Source of the DNA: Pontiellaceae bacterium
GTDB taxonomy: Bacteria > Verrucomicrobiota > Kiritimatiellia > Kiritimatiellales > Pontiellaceae
NCBI GenBank assembly: GCA_016937035.1
Contig: JAFGWS010000066.1
Span: 1-31,685 of the forward strand
DNA length: 31,685 nucleotides
Direction of reading: 5' to 3'
The notes under the pieces were generated by a model. That model ran no database searches and was not told the DNA's origin. It saw only the letters and a list, made by a program, of their open reading frames with translations. How positions within the stretch are numbered: position 1 is the first letter of the stretch; each line of letters opens with the position of its first letter. The translations under genes and the position numbers were made by a program. Shown here piece after piece: positions 1 through 7,245 of this stretch.

Positions 1-80
1 AATCTTGAATAGATTTACTCTCTGGGTGTTGTAAATCTGAATCAATGGACGGCCAACGACGGGAGAATGGGTTGTTGGAC

Positions 81-138
81 ATGCCCAATGATAAGTCAGA
101 ATGGGGAAAGGGCTGGGCATTGGGCATTAGGCATTGGG
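81..138. repeat. Short tandem/inverted repeat (GGGCATT family)
   Basis: Three tandem 7-mers (GGGCATT, GGGCATT, AGGCATT) run from 115 to 135. A perfect 10-base inverted partner lies upstream: ATGCCCAATG at 81-90 against CATTGGGCAT at 118-127. The run is immediately followed by the phrase ATCATTTTGTC, which recurs in the other spacers. This is non-coding and is the left edge of the repeat-filled region 1-625, in which I see no gene. Confidence 0.6.
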
Positions 139-215
139 ATCATTTTGTCATAATTATTCTGCCAACTCCCCTCGGCCCATAGAGCCGACTCCACAACACG
201 TTGCTCCAAAACAGC

Positions 216-308
216 TTCGGGCTCTTTCGCGTGTTTAGCGGGCCAAAAACAGAGACCCGGATAGATTGACCACGAAACACCGGAAATTACGCGAAAGGGG
301 CGAGTCGG
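216..308. repeat. Intergenic direct repeat A, copy 1
   Basis: A 93-base block that reappears at 1366-1458 with about 8 mismatches by eye, exactly 1150 bases away and in the same orientation. Key phrases are CAGAGACCCGGATAGATTGA and GCGAAAGGGGCGAGTCGG. Together with repeat B it brackets the toxin-antitoxin genes. No plausible protein is encoded. Confidence 0.8.
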
Positions 309-321
309 GCAGAGTTATTTC

Positions 322-544
322 GACAAAATGATTAAGGAGAGGAACCGCGGATTAACGCTAATGAACACGAATATTTTGGTGATACTATTTTCGGCTTGTT
401 AGCGGCTTTGCGTGATTAAATGCTGATATTTACGACAAAAGAGCACAAAGAAAATAAAGTAAAAAATACTATTCTTCGCGGTCTATGTGTTCTTTCGCGG
501 TTAAACAATACCTACGCTTCGAGATAAATTCTACTTTACCGATC
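322..544. repeat. Intergenic direct repeat B, copy 1
   Basis: A block of about 223 bases, closely similar to 1678-1908. In order it carries GACAAAATGATTAAGGAGAG, the phrase AACCGCGGATTAACGC, AGCGGCTTTGCGTG, then an imperfect inverted repeat (432-459 against 474-501, 18 of 28 positions pairing by eye), ending with GCTTCGAGATAAATTCTACT. The phrase family (accgcgga..aacgc, gaacacgaat, tgtgttctttcgcggttaa) belongs to degenerate intergenic repeats that I know from many bacterial phyla and that often produce spurious short ORFs. Confidence 0.75.
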
Positions 545-625
545 GCCCTTCGCGTTTCCGCGTCTCCGCGTGATCATAAACAACGCCCACCGCCTCTTCT
601 TTTCTTCGCAGGTCGGTGCTCCTGT

Positions 626-925
626 TCAGGTATGAAGCGCGATTTCAACGTGCATTCCGACGGCCTGGGCATATTTGTTTAGCGTGGCGAGTTTGATGTT
701 TTCGGGATAGTTTTCCAGCCGCGAAACATAGGCGCGGTTGACCTGCATCCGCTCAGCCACCTGCTCCTGCGTCAGACCGGCCTTGGTTCGTGCTTCGTGC
801 AGCTTGGCGGCAAGACGAAGCTCTTCCACGCCCTGCCGGACGCGGCTTTCCATTCCGGGGTCTTCCACATACAGTTCGTCGCGCAATTCCTCCCAAGGCT
901 TTCCCATCCGTTTTCTTGTGCTCAT
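626..925 (-). CDS. XRE-family antitoxin (HigA-like)
   Basis: A 99-residue helix-turn-helix protein, the likely antitoxin and autorepressor of the toxin encoded just upstream. The HTH is in the C-terminal half: residues ~43-65 (LHEARTKAGLTQEQVAERMQ) followed by VNRAYVSRLEN, which is the standard XRE helix 2/helix 3 pattern. The N-terminal ~35 residues are charged and probably bind or fold against the toxin. I chose the ATG at 925 because AGGAGG lies 6 bases upstream and the ATG overlaps the toxin stop codon as ATGA; the longer open frame to 1054 runs inside the toxin gene and has no such signal. The toxin-first order matches HigBA-type systems. The family call is firm; the exact antitoxin role is inferred from context. 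Confidence 0.85.
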   Translation of the reverse strand: MSTRKRMGKPWEELRDELYVEDPGMESRVRQGVEELRLAAKLHEARTKAGLTQEQVAERMQVNRAYVSRLENYPENIKLATLNKYAQAVGMHVEIALHT

Positions 926-1272
926 GGTCTTTTCCTCCTGAAATAATCCTTTTTCCGCACCTCGGCGGTTTCGATTTCCTGCCGGGGCGTCTTCTGGGTC
1001 TTCTTCTGAAAACCGCTGGCCACCACCACGATCGTTTTGCCATCGAAGAAACAAAGCAACCAGAAAATACTGCGGTCATGCTTGATCCTGATTTCCCAAA
1101 GGTCGTCCGTACCGACCATCTTGCAAAACAGATGCGCGGGGCTCGCGCCCTCCGCAATATATTCAAGGGCGACGGCCACCGAGTCGCGAACACCCGGGCT
1201 CAGTTTCCGCAGAAACTTTTCAACCGGTCTCGCGCCGCCCTCCGTCTCGTACAAAATGATTTTCCGCTTCAT
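922..1272 (-). CDS. RelE/HigB-superfamily toxin (phage Gp49-like)
   Basis: A 116-residue basic protein of the phage-derived Gp49-like/HigB family, members of which are ribosome-dependent mRNA endonucleases inhibited by an XRE partner. The family signature is visible: the N-terminal strand KRKIILYETEGGARPVEKFL, a helix with AVALEYIAEGA, then GTDDLWEIRIKHDRSIFWLL and DGKTIVVVASGFQKKTQKTP, the usual 'LWElR...yRi.y....g..ivlLhgF.KKtqktP' pattern ending in the basic tail. The ATG at 1272 is preferred over the in-frame TTG at 1287, because the upstream DNA holds a palindrome and a TTGACA box and five extra residues add nothing. Its stop overlaps the antitoxin start by four bases (ATGA), so translation is probably coupled. 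Toxicity itself is inferred from the family. Confidence 0.85.
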   Translation of the reverse strand: MKRKIILYETEGGARPVEKFLRKLSPGVRDSVAVALEYIAEGASPAHLFCKMVGTDDLWEIRIKHDRSIFWLLCFFDGKTIVVVASGFQKKTQKTPRQEIETAEVRKKDYFRRKRP

Positions 1273-1288
1273 ATTCAATTGCGTCAAA

Positions 1289-1315
1289 CGTAACGCTAGA
1301 GTTACGCATTGTCAA
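1289..1315 (-). promoter_or_regulatory. Toxin-antitoxin promoter with palindromic operator
   Basis: On the minus strand a perfect TTGACA (1310-1315) is followed 17 bases later by a weak TACGTT (1287-1292). The spacer is occupied by an 18-base imperfect palindrome, CGTAAC-gCTAGa-GTTACG (1289-1306), 16 to 33 bases upstream of the toxin ATG. A palindrome between -35 and -10 is the usual arrangement for autorepression by an XRE antitoxin. The -35 box and palindrome are seen directly; operator function is inferred. Confidence 0.55.
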
Positions 1316-1365
1316 TCCTCCATATCCTCTCCGTACGGATCCCCAATTTCACCGTTTTTCCCTGT

Positions 1366-1458
1366 TTCGGGCTGTTTCGCGTGTTTGGCGGACCAAAAAC
1401 AGAGACCCGGATAGATTGACCGCGAAACATTCGAAGTTACGCGAAAGGGGCGAGTCGG
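1366..1458. repeat. Intergenic direct repeat A, copy 2
   Basis: Second copy of the 93-base block at 216-308, same orientation, about 85 of 93 positions identical by eye. It starts about 80 bases upstream of the toxin gene's promoter. The stretch 1459-1677 that follows contains a further diverged set of the same phrases (GACAAAATGATTTTGGGACA, GGAACCGCGGATGAACGC, CCTAGCGGCTTTGCGTGAG) and no credible gene. Confidence 0.8.
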
Positions 1459-1677
1459 ACTGTAATATTCAGACAAAATGATTTTGGGACAGAATGATGT
1501 AGCGGCAAAATTGTATGGAGGGAGAGGAACCGCGGATGAACGCTGATTGAAACGAATATTTGGAGATACTTTTTTTGGCTTGGCGTGCCTAGCGGCTTTG
1601 CGTGAGATGAAATACAGAAGATCGCTAAGAAAACAAAGGTGAGCTTGTATCCATTGGGTGTATGGGCAAGATATTTA

Positions 1678-1908
1678 GACAAAATGATTAAGGAGAGGAA
1701 CCGCGAATGAACGCTGATGAACACGAATATTTTGGTGATACTATTTTCGTTTTAGTGTGCTTAGCGGCTTTGCGTAGTTGTACACTGAGATTTACCACAA
1801 AAGAGCACAAGGAAAACAAAGACAAAAACGCCTTCCTTTTTGCGTTCTATGTGTTCTTTCGCGGTTAAACAAAACCTATGCTTCGAGAGAGGTTCTACTT
1901 TACTGATC
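1678..1908. repeat. Intergenic direct repeat B, copy 2
   Basis: Second copy of the block at 322-544. It contains an imperfect inverted repeat with 28-base arms at 1794-1821 and 1838-1865 (20 of 28 positions pairing by eye) around a ~16-base loop, able to form a long hairpin in RNA of either strand. The right edge (CTTCGAGAGAGGTTCTACTTTACTGATC) covers the stop codon of the kinase gene at 1900-1902, so the kinase's last two codons and its stop lie in repeat sequence. Confidence 0.75.
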
Positions 1909-4179
1909 AGCTATGAGACAAAATTCCGATCGGGCCTCTTCGAGCAGAATATAGGCATTCATCCAGTCGTGCCAGTATCCGGTGCGGGCATCGCCATAGT
2001 CGCCCACCTTGGAAATGCCTTGGGGAAGCCGTTCGTTCAACATGGTTTCGCCCTGCGCAAGTTCTGATTCAGCGATTTCGTGCTGCCCCATCTGATGCAG
2101 CGCCATGCCTAAAATAATATGGCTCCCCGCAATCCGCGACGGCGTATTGTCGCGTCGGCGCAGACTCTTCCGCGCCCAGCTTGCCGCCTGCTCAAAATCA
2201 CCGATACGATATTCATAAAAAGCAATCGTCATGATCTGCCAGCAATTCTGATGTTCGGCCCACGAATTTTGAATCGGATCATCCGAAACGGTGTTTTTCA
2301 GCAAATCGGCAAACGGCGTCAGTTGATCCAACACCGCCTTTTCAACAGGGCAAACGGTGCATATACGAAGCACGTGATCGGCGGCAATCGGATTCGGTGT
2401 CTGCAAAAAATGCTCGATGGTATCCTGAGCAAAATCCCGATAATCGTCCATTCGCCCCGCCACGACGAGTGCAGGCACAACACAAAGCAGGCCGCGTGTC
2501 ATTTCGTCGGTCAAATCGGATTCATCCACCTGTACGGCGCGCGCAAATTTAAGCATATGCTCCGCCCCTTTTTCCCACTCGCCGACAAGGACGCGACGGC
2601 TGGCGAGTTGGAAAAAGACATCTCTGGCCTCCAAAGAAGGTTTGATGACCGGAAGGTCGTATCCTTCCACTAAGGCTTCGGCCTCATCATACCGTTCGCG
2701 GTTGATCAAAACCGCCGCCTGAGTAATATTTTCGCGCGCTTCCGCCTCTTTACGCAGCTGCGCTTCTCCGGCACGCGCCACTTCCGCAATCATCCGCTGC
2801 TCGTTCTCCCGATAATGCGCGGCCCGCTCGCGGGCATACAAGTATAACGAGGTTCCCAGGCCGACCAGCAACGTCAGCCCCACCGCAGCGATCGAAACGA
2901 AAAGTCCCTTATTGCGGCGCACCAGTTTTCTGAATTGATACGCCCGACTCGGCGGCCGCGCCGATACGGGTTCGTTATTGAGATAGCGCTGAACATCCTC
3001 TGTCAGCGCGTCCACCGTGTTATAACGCCGCTCCCGATCCTTTTCGATCGCCTTCATCACAATCCAGTCCAGCTCGCCGCAAAGCTCCGTTTCCAGTCGC
3101 CGTGCGTCGGTTTGACGACACCGCGCAATCTGCTCCTGCAATTCCGGCGATTGGCAATGAAACTTTGCGGAAGGCCGCAGCGGCTCAGTCTCGCGCAGGA
3201 TACGGCGCATTCCGAGCAGACCGCCCTCGAGCAGCTCATCGCGCGAAAACGGCGTTGTTCCAACGAGCATTTCGTAGAGCAGAATCCCGAGGCTATAGAT
3301 ATCGCTGCGCATATCCACGTCCATTTCAACCAGATCCGACTGTTCAGGACTCATATAAACCGGCGTACCGACAAACGGCTCGCAAAACGCAACCACGGTT
3401 CGATCGGCCATCAACTGCCCGCGCGTCGCCTTCGCAACCCCGAAATCGATCACCTTGGGGGCCGGTTTTCCATCCACCCGGGTAATCAAAACATTCGACG
3501 GCTTAATATCGCGGTGAATAATGCCCTTTTGATGCGCGTGGAGAATGGCATTTGAAACCTGAATAAAGAGCTGTAGGCGGCGCTGAATATCCAGCTTTTG
3601 TTCGTCGCAATAGGTCGTAATGCGCACGCCGTCGACCAGCTCCATCACAAAATAGGGCCGCCCCGAAGCCGTCTCTCCGGCATCGAAAACGCGGGCAATA
3701 TTGGGATGCTCCATCATTGCCAGCACCTGCCGCTCCGCCTCAAAACGGGCAATCACGCTCTGCGTATCCATTCCGGCCTTGATCGCCTTCAGTGCCACCC
3801 TGCGGCGCACCGGTTCTTTTTGTTCAGCCAGATAAACGTTACCGATTCCGCCGCCGCCGATTTTTTTCAGCAGGAGGTAGGGACCAATCGATTCGCCGAG
3901 CGGATGGTCGTCCGGAATTTCCGGAACGGATTCCATGATCAAATCGGCATTTTCGGAGAGCGTTTCCGTCAGTTCCTCAACGGTAATCGGATCGGTTTCA
4001 TCATCGTCAAAGAAGGCATCGCAGGCGGGTTGCTGTTTCAGCAGGTCGAGCACGGCGGAGCGGAGCGCCTCATCGCCCGCGCAGGCCTCCTCAATGAACG
4101 CAGCGCGCTCTTCGTCTGAGCGGATTTCAAACGCCGCACAAAACAGATCCTCGGTCCGCTCTGTAAACTCCTTATTCAC
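1900..4179 (-). CDS. Transmembrane Ser/Thr protein kinase (PknB-like)
   Basis: A 759-residue Hanks-type kinase. Residues 1-50 form the short N-terminal segment common to ECF-linked kinases of PVC bacteria. The kinase domain spans ~100-400: glycine loop GGGGIGNVY (108-116), ATP lysine K131, catalytic loop HRDIKPSN (222-229, D224), DFG (245-247), SPE (277-279) and the WIVMKAIEKDRERRY region (372-386). All catalytic residues are present, so it should be active. One membrane helix at ~426-448 separates the cytoplasmic kinase from a coiled-coil/helical C-terminal half (~450-759), probably TPR-like and outside the cytoplasm. The start is GTG, overlapping the sigma-factor stop as GTGA, so the two are translationally coupled. 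The likely job is signalling with the adjacent ECF factor. The stop codon falls inside an intergenic repeat. Confidence 0.93.
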   Translation of the reverse strand: MNKEFTERTEDLFCAAFEIRSDEERAAFIEEACAGDEALRSAVLDLLKQQPACDAFFDDDETDPITVEELTETLSENADLIMESVPEIPDDHPLGESIGPYLLLKKIGGGGIGNVYLAEQKEPVRRRVALKAIKAGMDTQSVIARFEAERQVLAMMEHPNIARVFDAGETASGRPYFVMELVDGVRITTYCDEQKLDIQRRLQLFIQVSNAILHAHQKGIIHRDIKPSNVLITRVDGKPAPKVIDFGVAKATRGQLMADRTVVAFCEPFVGTPVYMSPEQSDLVEMDVDMRSDIYSLGILLYEMLVGTTPFSRDELLEGGLLGMRRILRETEPLRPSAKFHCQSPELQEQIARCRQTDARRLETELCGELDWIVMKAIEKDRERRYNTVDALTEDVQRYLNNEPVSARPPSRAYQFRKLVRRNKGLFVSIAAVGLTLLVGLGTSLYLYARERAAHYRENEQRMIAEVARAGEAQLRKEAEARENITQAAVLINRERYDEAEALVEGYDLPVIKPSLEARDVFFQLASRRVLVGEWEKGAEHMLKFARAVQVDESDLTDEMTRGLLCVVPALVVAGRMDDYRDFAQDTIEHFLQTPNPIAADHVLRICTVCPVEKAVLDQLTPFADLLKNTVSDDPIQNSWAEHQNCWQIMTIAFYEYRIGDFEQAASWARKSLRRRDNTPSRIAGSHIILGMALHQMGQHEIAESELAQGETMLNERLPQGISKVGDYGDARTGYWHDWMNAYILLEEARSEFCLIADQ

Positions 4180-4697
4180 GACTGCTGCATCTGCTTAAAC
4201 ATCCAGGTCTTCGCGCACAGCCAGTGGCGCGCCACGGTTCGTTCCCCCATATTGAGCATCTGCGCAATCTCGCGATTGGTGAGCCCTGCAAAATATTTAA
4301 GCTCCACAATTTTTGCGCGCTGCGGATCGACCGCTTCCAATTGCTGGAGCACCGCGTCCACCATCAGAATTTTGTCGTCCGGCTGAGGCGTTGAAAATTC
4401 CTGCACATCCACATCGACGCGCACCGGATTTCCTCCCCGTTTTTGGCGCGCCTTTTTTCGGGCGTGTTCCACCAGAATACGGCGCATGGCCAACGCAGCG
4501 GCAGAAAAGAAGGAAGCGCGGCTCTCCCATGTAGGATCTTTCGCCCCCACCGTACGAAGCCAGGCTTCATGCACCAGCTCCGTCGGTTGAAGGGTATGAT
4601 TGGCCGACTCCATCGACAAGCGTTTGCCGGCCATTTTGCGCAGCTCAGCATAGACCAGCGGCAGCAGTTTTTCGGATTTTATTGATCCGGTACTCAC
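4176..4697 (-). CDS. RNA polymerase sigma factor, sigma-70 ECF family
   Basis: A 173-residue sigma factor of the ECF type that is paired with Ser/Thr kinases in Planctomycetes and Verrucomicrobia. Region 2 is seen at ~8-85 (LLPLVYAELRKMAGKRL, TELVHEAWLR, RASFFSAAALAMRRILVEHAR) and region 4 at ~125-170 (RAKIVELKYFAGLTNREIAQ, NMGERTVARHW), joined by a short basic linker. There is no membrane anti-sigma gene nearby; the overlapping downstream kinase fills that position. The start is GTG at 4697, supported by GGAG eight bases upstream. It begins only 36 bases after the GH127 stop, so it is likely cotranscribed with the glycoside hydrolases. Confidence 0.92.
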   Translation of the reverse strand: MSTGSIKSEKLLPLVYAELRKMAGKRLSMESANHTLQPTELVHEAWLRTVGAKDPTWESRASFFSAAALAMRRILVEHARKKARQKRGGNPVRVDVDVQEFSTPQPDDKILMVDAVLQQLEAVDPQRAKIVELKYFAGLTNREIAQMLNMGERTVARHWLCAKTWMFKQMQQS

Positions 4698-4733
4698 GTC
4701 AAATACTCCGCTGAGCTGCGCTTTTCACTCGCC

Positions 4734-7130
4734 TTATTCCGCCTTCATCAGGCGTACATCGTAGAGCCCGCCCGCTAAATATTCGGTTGCCACAAACTTG
4801 ACCGTGATACGCCCGTTCGATGCGGCATTGATCAATTCAGTCGGAACCGGATAGCGTTTGGCGATAAATTCACCGGCCTTTTCTCCGGTCAGCTTCTGCG
4901 TGGCAATTTGGGTTCCGTCGACAAAAATATCGAACGTGCGCCCGCTGTCGTTTCCGGAATAGGTCACTTCCAGCACCACGGCTTTTTCGCCCTTCAGGGC
5001 AAGCGAGTATTGAATCATTCGGCCGTGCCGCCAACGGCGTCCGTTATAGATTCCCGTTTCCGTTTCCTCGCCTTTAAAGTCGTGCTCCACTTCCGGCTGC
5101 TGCTCGCCCGGAGCAATCTGATCGATGGTGGCAGCCTCCCGCGCAACACGGGCGCGCTCTGATGCAGCAAGCTCCTCACGACGGGCCGCAATCTTCTCTG
5201 CGGAACTCAGCTCAAAATACATCTGATAGCGCTGTTCATGCAGGCTGAAGAACGGCTCCAGCGGAAGCCCTTCCGGTGCGTCGGGATAGATCACATCGCT
5301 CAACACAAAGTTCAGCGGTTCTGCGGAAGAAGCCGGCTTTACATGCTGCGCCAAATCCTCTTCCGAAACGGTCAGCGTCGGCACCTGATCCATCGGCACC
5401 ATCGGGCCACTGGCTACATGAGCAAAGCGGGCATCATCTGCAAACAGTCCGTCCATCTGATCGTTTCCGCCTGGATGCGCCAACACAATCGGCCCATACA
5501 GAATAGAAACCCAATCCGATTCATCCGGCAGCCGTTCAACGCGGGTGTACATGCTGAATGAAACTTCAACCACATCGCCGTTATTCCACGTGCGGTCCAG
5601 CTCCACATAAGAAGACGGGGTGGAATTCACCGCAACGCTCCTGCCGTTCACCTTCACCTTCAGCTCCCCGGCCGGAACCCAATCCGGATGACGCACCCTC
5701 AGCACAAACGCAGACGACTTTTCCATCTTCAGCGTCAGCTTGGTCGAAGGATTATATGGAAATTCGGTCTCCTGACGAAGCACGACGCCGTCGGCCGCCT
5801 TCACTTCAGACGGAATGAAGAGGTTGACGAAGACCCCGTCGTCATCGTGCGCATAGATAAACTGACCGTAGCGCCCCGGATTTTCCATCCCGGTGCCGAC
5901 GCAGCACCAGAAACAATTTTCCGGCGTGGAGTAGACGCGGTAGTGTTCCGGACGAATCGACGTAAAGTAGACATAGCCCGGCGTTTCGACGTTAATCGAT
6001 GCCAGAATATGGTTATACAACGCCCGCTCATAAAAGTCGACATACTCGGCCTTCGGCTCAGCAACAAACAGCTGTTCTGTCAACCGCAGCATATTGTAGG
6101 TATTGCACGTTTCCGGTCCTTCCCGATGATTGACCATGCCGATAAAGTCGTTCGTTGCATTAAAATGCTCCGATACGCTGTTTCCGCCGAAGGCAATACA
6201 GCGATGCTCCGTGACCGTTTCCCAGAAAAACTCCGCTCCGGAATGCTCCTGCGGATCTTCCGTCAACGCCGCAATCCGCTCCATCCCGATAATTTTCGGA
6301 ATCTGCGTATTGGCGTGCAGCCCCGTGAGCTTATCCTCATGCTCCAGCAGCGGATCCATCACACTGCGGTGGTTAAACCGCTTGGCCGCTTTCAAATATT
6401 TTTCATTGCCGGTGATCGCATAAATATCGGCCATCACTTCATTCATGCCGCCGTATTCAGTCCCCAGCATCTGCTGCATCTGTGCATCGGAAAGGCTTGA
6501 GGTCACATTCACGCACCAGTCGCCGAGCTTGACGAGCAGCTCGCGCGCCTTCTCCTTGTCTGCAACGAGATAAGCATCGCGCAAGCCGGCGAATGTTTTA
6601 TGGACGTTATACCACGGCACCCACTTATCCCGAAGTGCACGAATATTTCCGGCAGCAACCTGTTCCCACAACGCACGGCTTCCGGGCACGCCGCCGATAT
6701 AGCCGTCGCCATAGGCCTTCTGACAGCGCTCCAGTTCGTTGAGCATATAGTCCAAACGACGGTTCATCTCGCCATCGACATCATCACCCGCCGCGATCAT
6801 ATCCGCGAGAGCAGCGATATAGTGTCCTGCCGTATGGCCGTCGAGGCCGCTGCTCTCCCAGTTGCCGTAACTTTCGGCCTTCGCTTCCAGCCCGGCTTCA
6901 CGAAGAAACGGAGCCAACAGACGATCCGGTTCCACATCCAGCAGATATTCCCGGTTGGCTTCCGCCGCATTCTGGAAATAGCCGTCCAGCAAACGGACGG
7001 AGGAGATCGGGTAGAGCTCCGCCGCCTGTCCCGGCGCTTCTTTCACAATCTCTGCCGCAGATGCCGGCAGCGCCGCGCAGAATCCCGCAGCAGCAAAACA
7101 GAGGGTTTGGAGTGTACGTTTTCTATTCAT
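4734..7130 (-). CDS. Secreted GH127 glycosidase (beta-L-arabinofuranosidase family)
   Basis: A 798-residue exported enzyme. Residues 1-26 form a signal peptide (basic start, hydrophobic core, cut near ASA-AE). The catalytic (alpha/alpha)6 barrel follows. By comparison with the Bifidobacterium HypBA1 residues I recall (E322, E338, C340, C417, C418), the acid/base would be E321 (NSVSEHF), the zinc ligands E340 and C342 (GPETCNTYNM) and the nucleophile/ligand pair C409-C410 (CFWCCVGTGMEN). All are present, so it should be active. A beta-rich region follows, then a C-terminal ~150-residue domain (from ~650) of the kind appended to many PVC/Bacteroidetes GH127 proteins. GGAG eight bases upstream supports the ATG. 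GH127 members cleave beta-L-arabinofuranosides or, in some, aceric acid; the substrate cannot be read from sequence. Lies 115 bases downstream of GH95. Confidence 0.92.
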   Translation of the reverse strand: MNRKRTLQTLCFAAAGFCAALPASAAEIVKEAPGQAAELYPISSVRLLDGYFQNAAEANREYLLDVEPDRLLAPFLREAGLEAKAESYGNWESSGLDGHTAGHYIAALADMIAAGDDVDGEMNRRLDYMLNELERCQKAYGDGYIGGVPGSRALWEQVAAGNIRALRDKWVPWYNVHKTFAGLRDAYLVADKEKARELLVKLGDWCVNVTSSLSDAQMQQMLGTEYGGMNEVMADIYAITGNEKYLKAAKRFNHRSVMDPLLEHEDKLTGLHANTQIPKIIGMERIAALTEDPQEHSGAEFFWETVTEHRCIAFGGNSVSEHFNATNDFIGMVNHREGPETCNTYNMLRLTEQLFVAEPKAEYVDFYERALYNHILASINVETPGYVYFTSIRPEHYRVYSTPENCFWCCVGTGMENPGRYGQFIYAHDDDGVFVNLFIPSEVKAADGVVLRQETEFPYNPSTKLTLKMEKSSAFVLRVRHPDWVPAGELKVKVNGRSVAVNSTPSSYVELDRTWNNGDVVEVSFSMYTRVERLPDESDWVSILYGPIVLAHPGGNDQMDGLFADDARFAHVASGPMVPMDQVPTLTVSEEDLAQHVKPASSAEPLNFVLSDVIYPDAPEGLPLEPFFSLHEQRYQMYFELSSAEKIAARREELAASERARVAREAATIDQIAPGEQQPEVEHDFKGEETETGIYNGRRWRHGRMIQYSLALKGEKAVVLEVTYSGNDSGRTFDIFVDGTQIATQKLTGEKAGEFIAKRYPVPTELINAASNGRITVKFVATEYLAGGLYDVRLMKAE

Positions 7131-7160
7131 TATTAAGCTCCAGAGTTTTTTTTATCGATG

Positions 7161-7176
7161 GCTCATTCGCATGAGC
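7161..7176. promoter_or_regulatory. Dyad symmetry upstream of GH127
   Basis: GCTCAT-tcgc-ATGAGC, six-base perfect arms with a four-base centre, lying 31-46 bases upstream of the GH127 ATG in the 115-base GH95-GH127 gap. There is no T-run on the correct side for a terminator. It could be an operator or a processing hairpin; function is unknown. Confidence 0.35.
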
Positions 7177-7245
7177 AAGCGAACCGACCGCGACAAACAC
7201 CCCGGCCGGTCCATTATGATTAAATTCCGCCATTAAGCGATGCGC

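Noticed and set aside
485..682. 65-residue plus-strand frame starting MCSFAVKQYLRF
   Set aside because: It lies in repeat B, and the same start (MRSMCSFAVKQNLCF) appears at the second repeat copy at 1840; it runs antisense into the antitoxin gene. It is a repeat translation, not a gene.
926..1054. 43-residue N-terminal extension of the antitoxin
   Set aside because: It overlaps the toxin coding sequence in another frame; the ATGA overlap and AGGAGG favour the shorter start.
753..1193. 146-residue minus-strand frame across both TA genes
   Set aside because: Arginine/alanine-rich frame shadow of the toxin and antitoxin genes, with no start signal.
1437..1724. 95-residue minus-strand frame in the 1288-1899 spacer
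   Set aside because: Translation of repeat modules only (two copies of a VHSRFLSL/VHPRFLSL phrase); no ribosome site and no family.
7131..7245. GH95-GH127 gap hairpin (7161-7176) as a terminator
   Set aside because: On the minus strand the stem is followed by CATCGATAAAAAAAA, with As instead of Ts, so it cannot be an intrinsic terminator for GH95.
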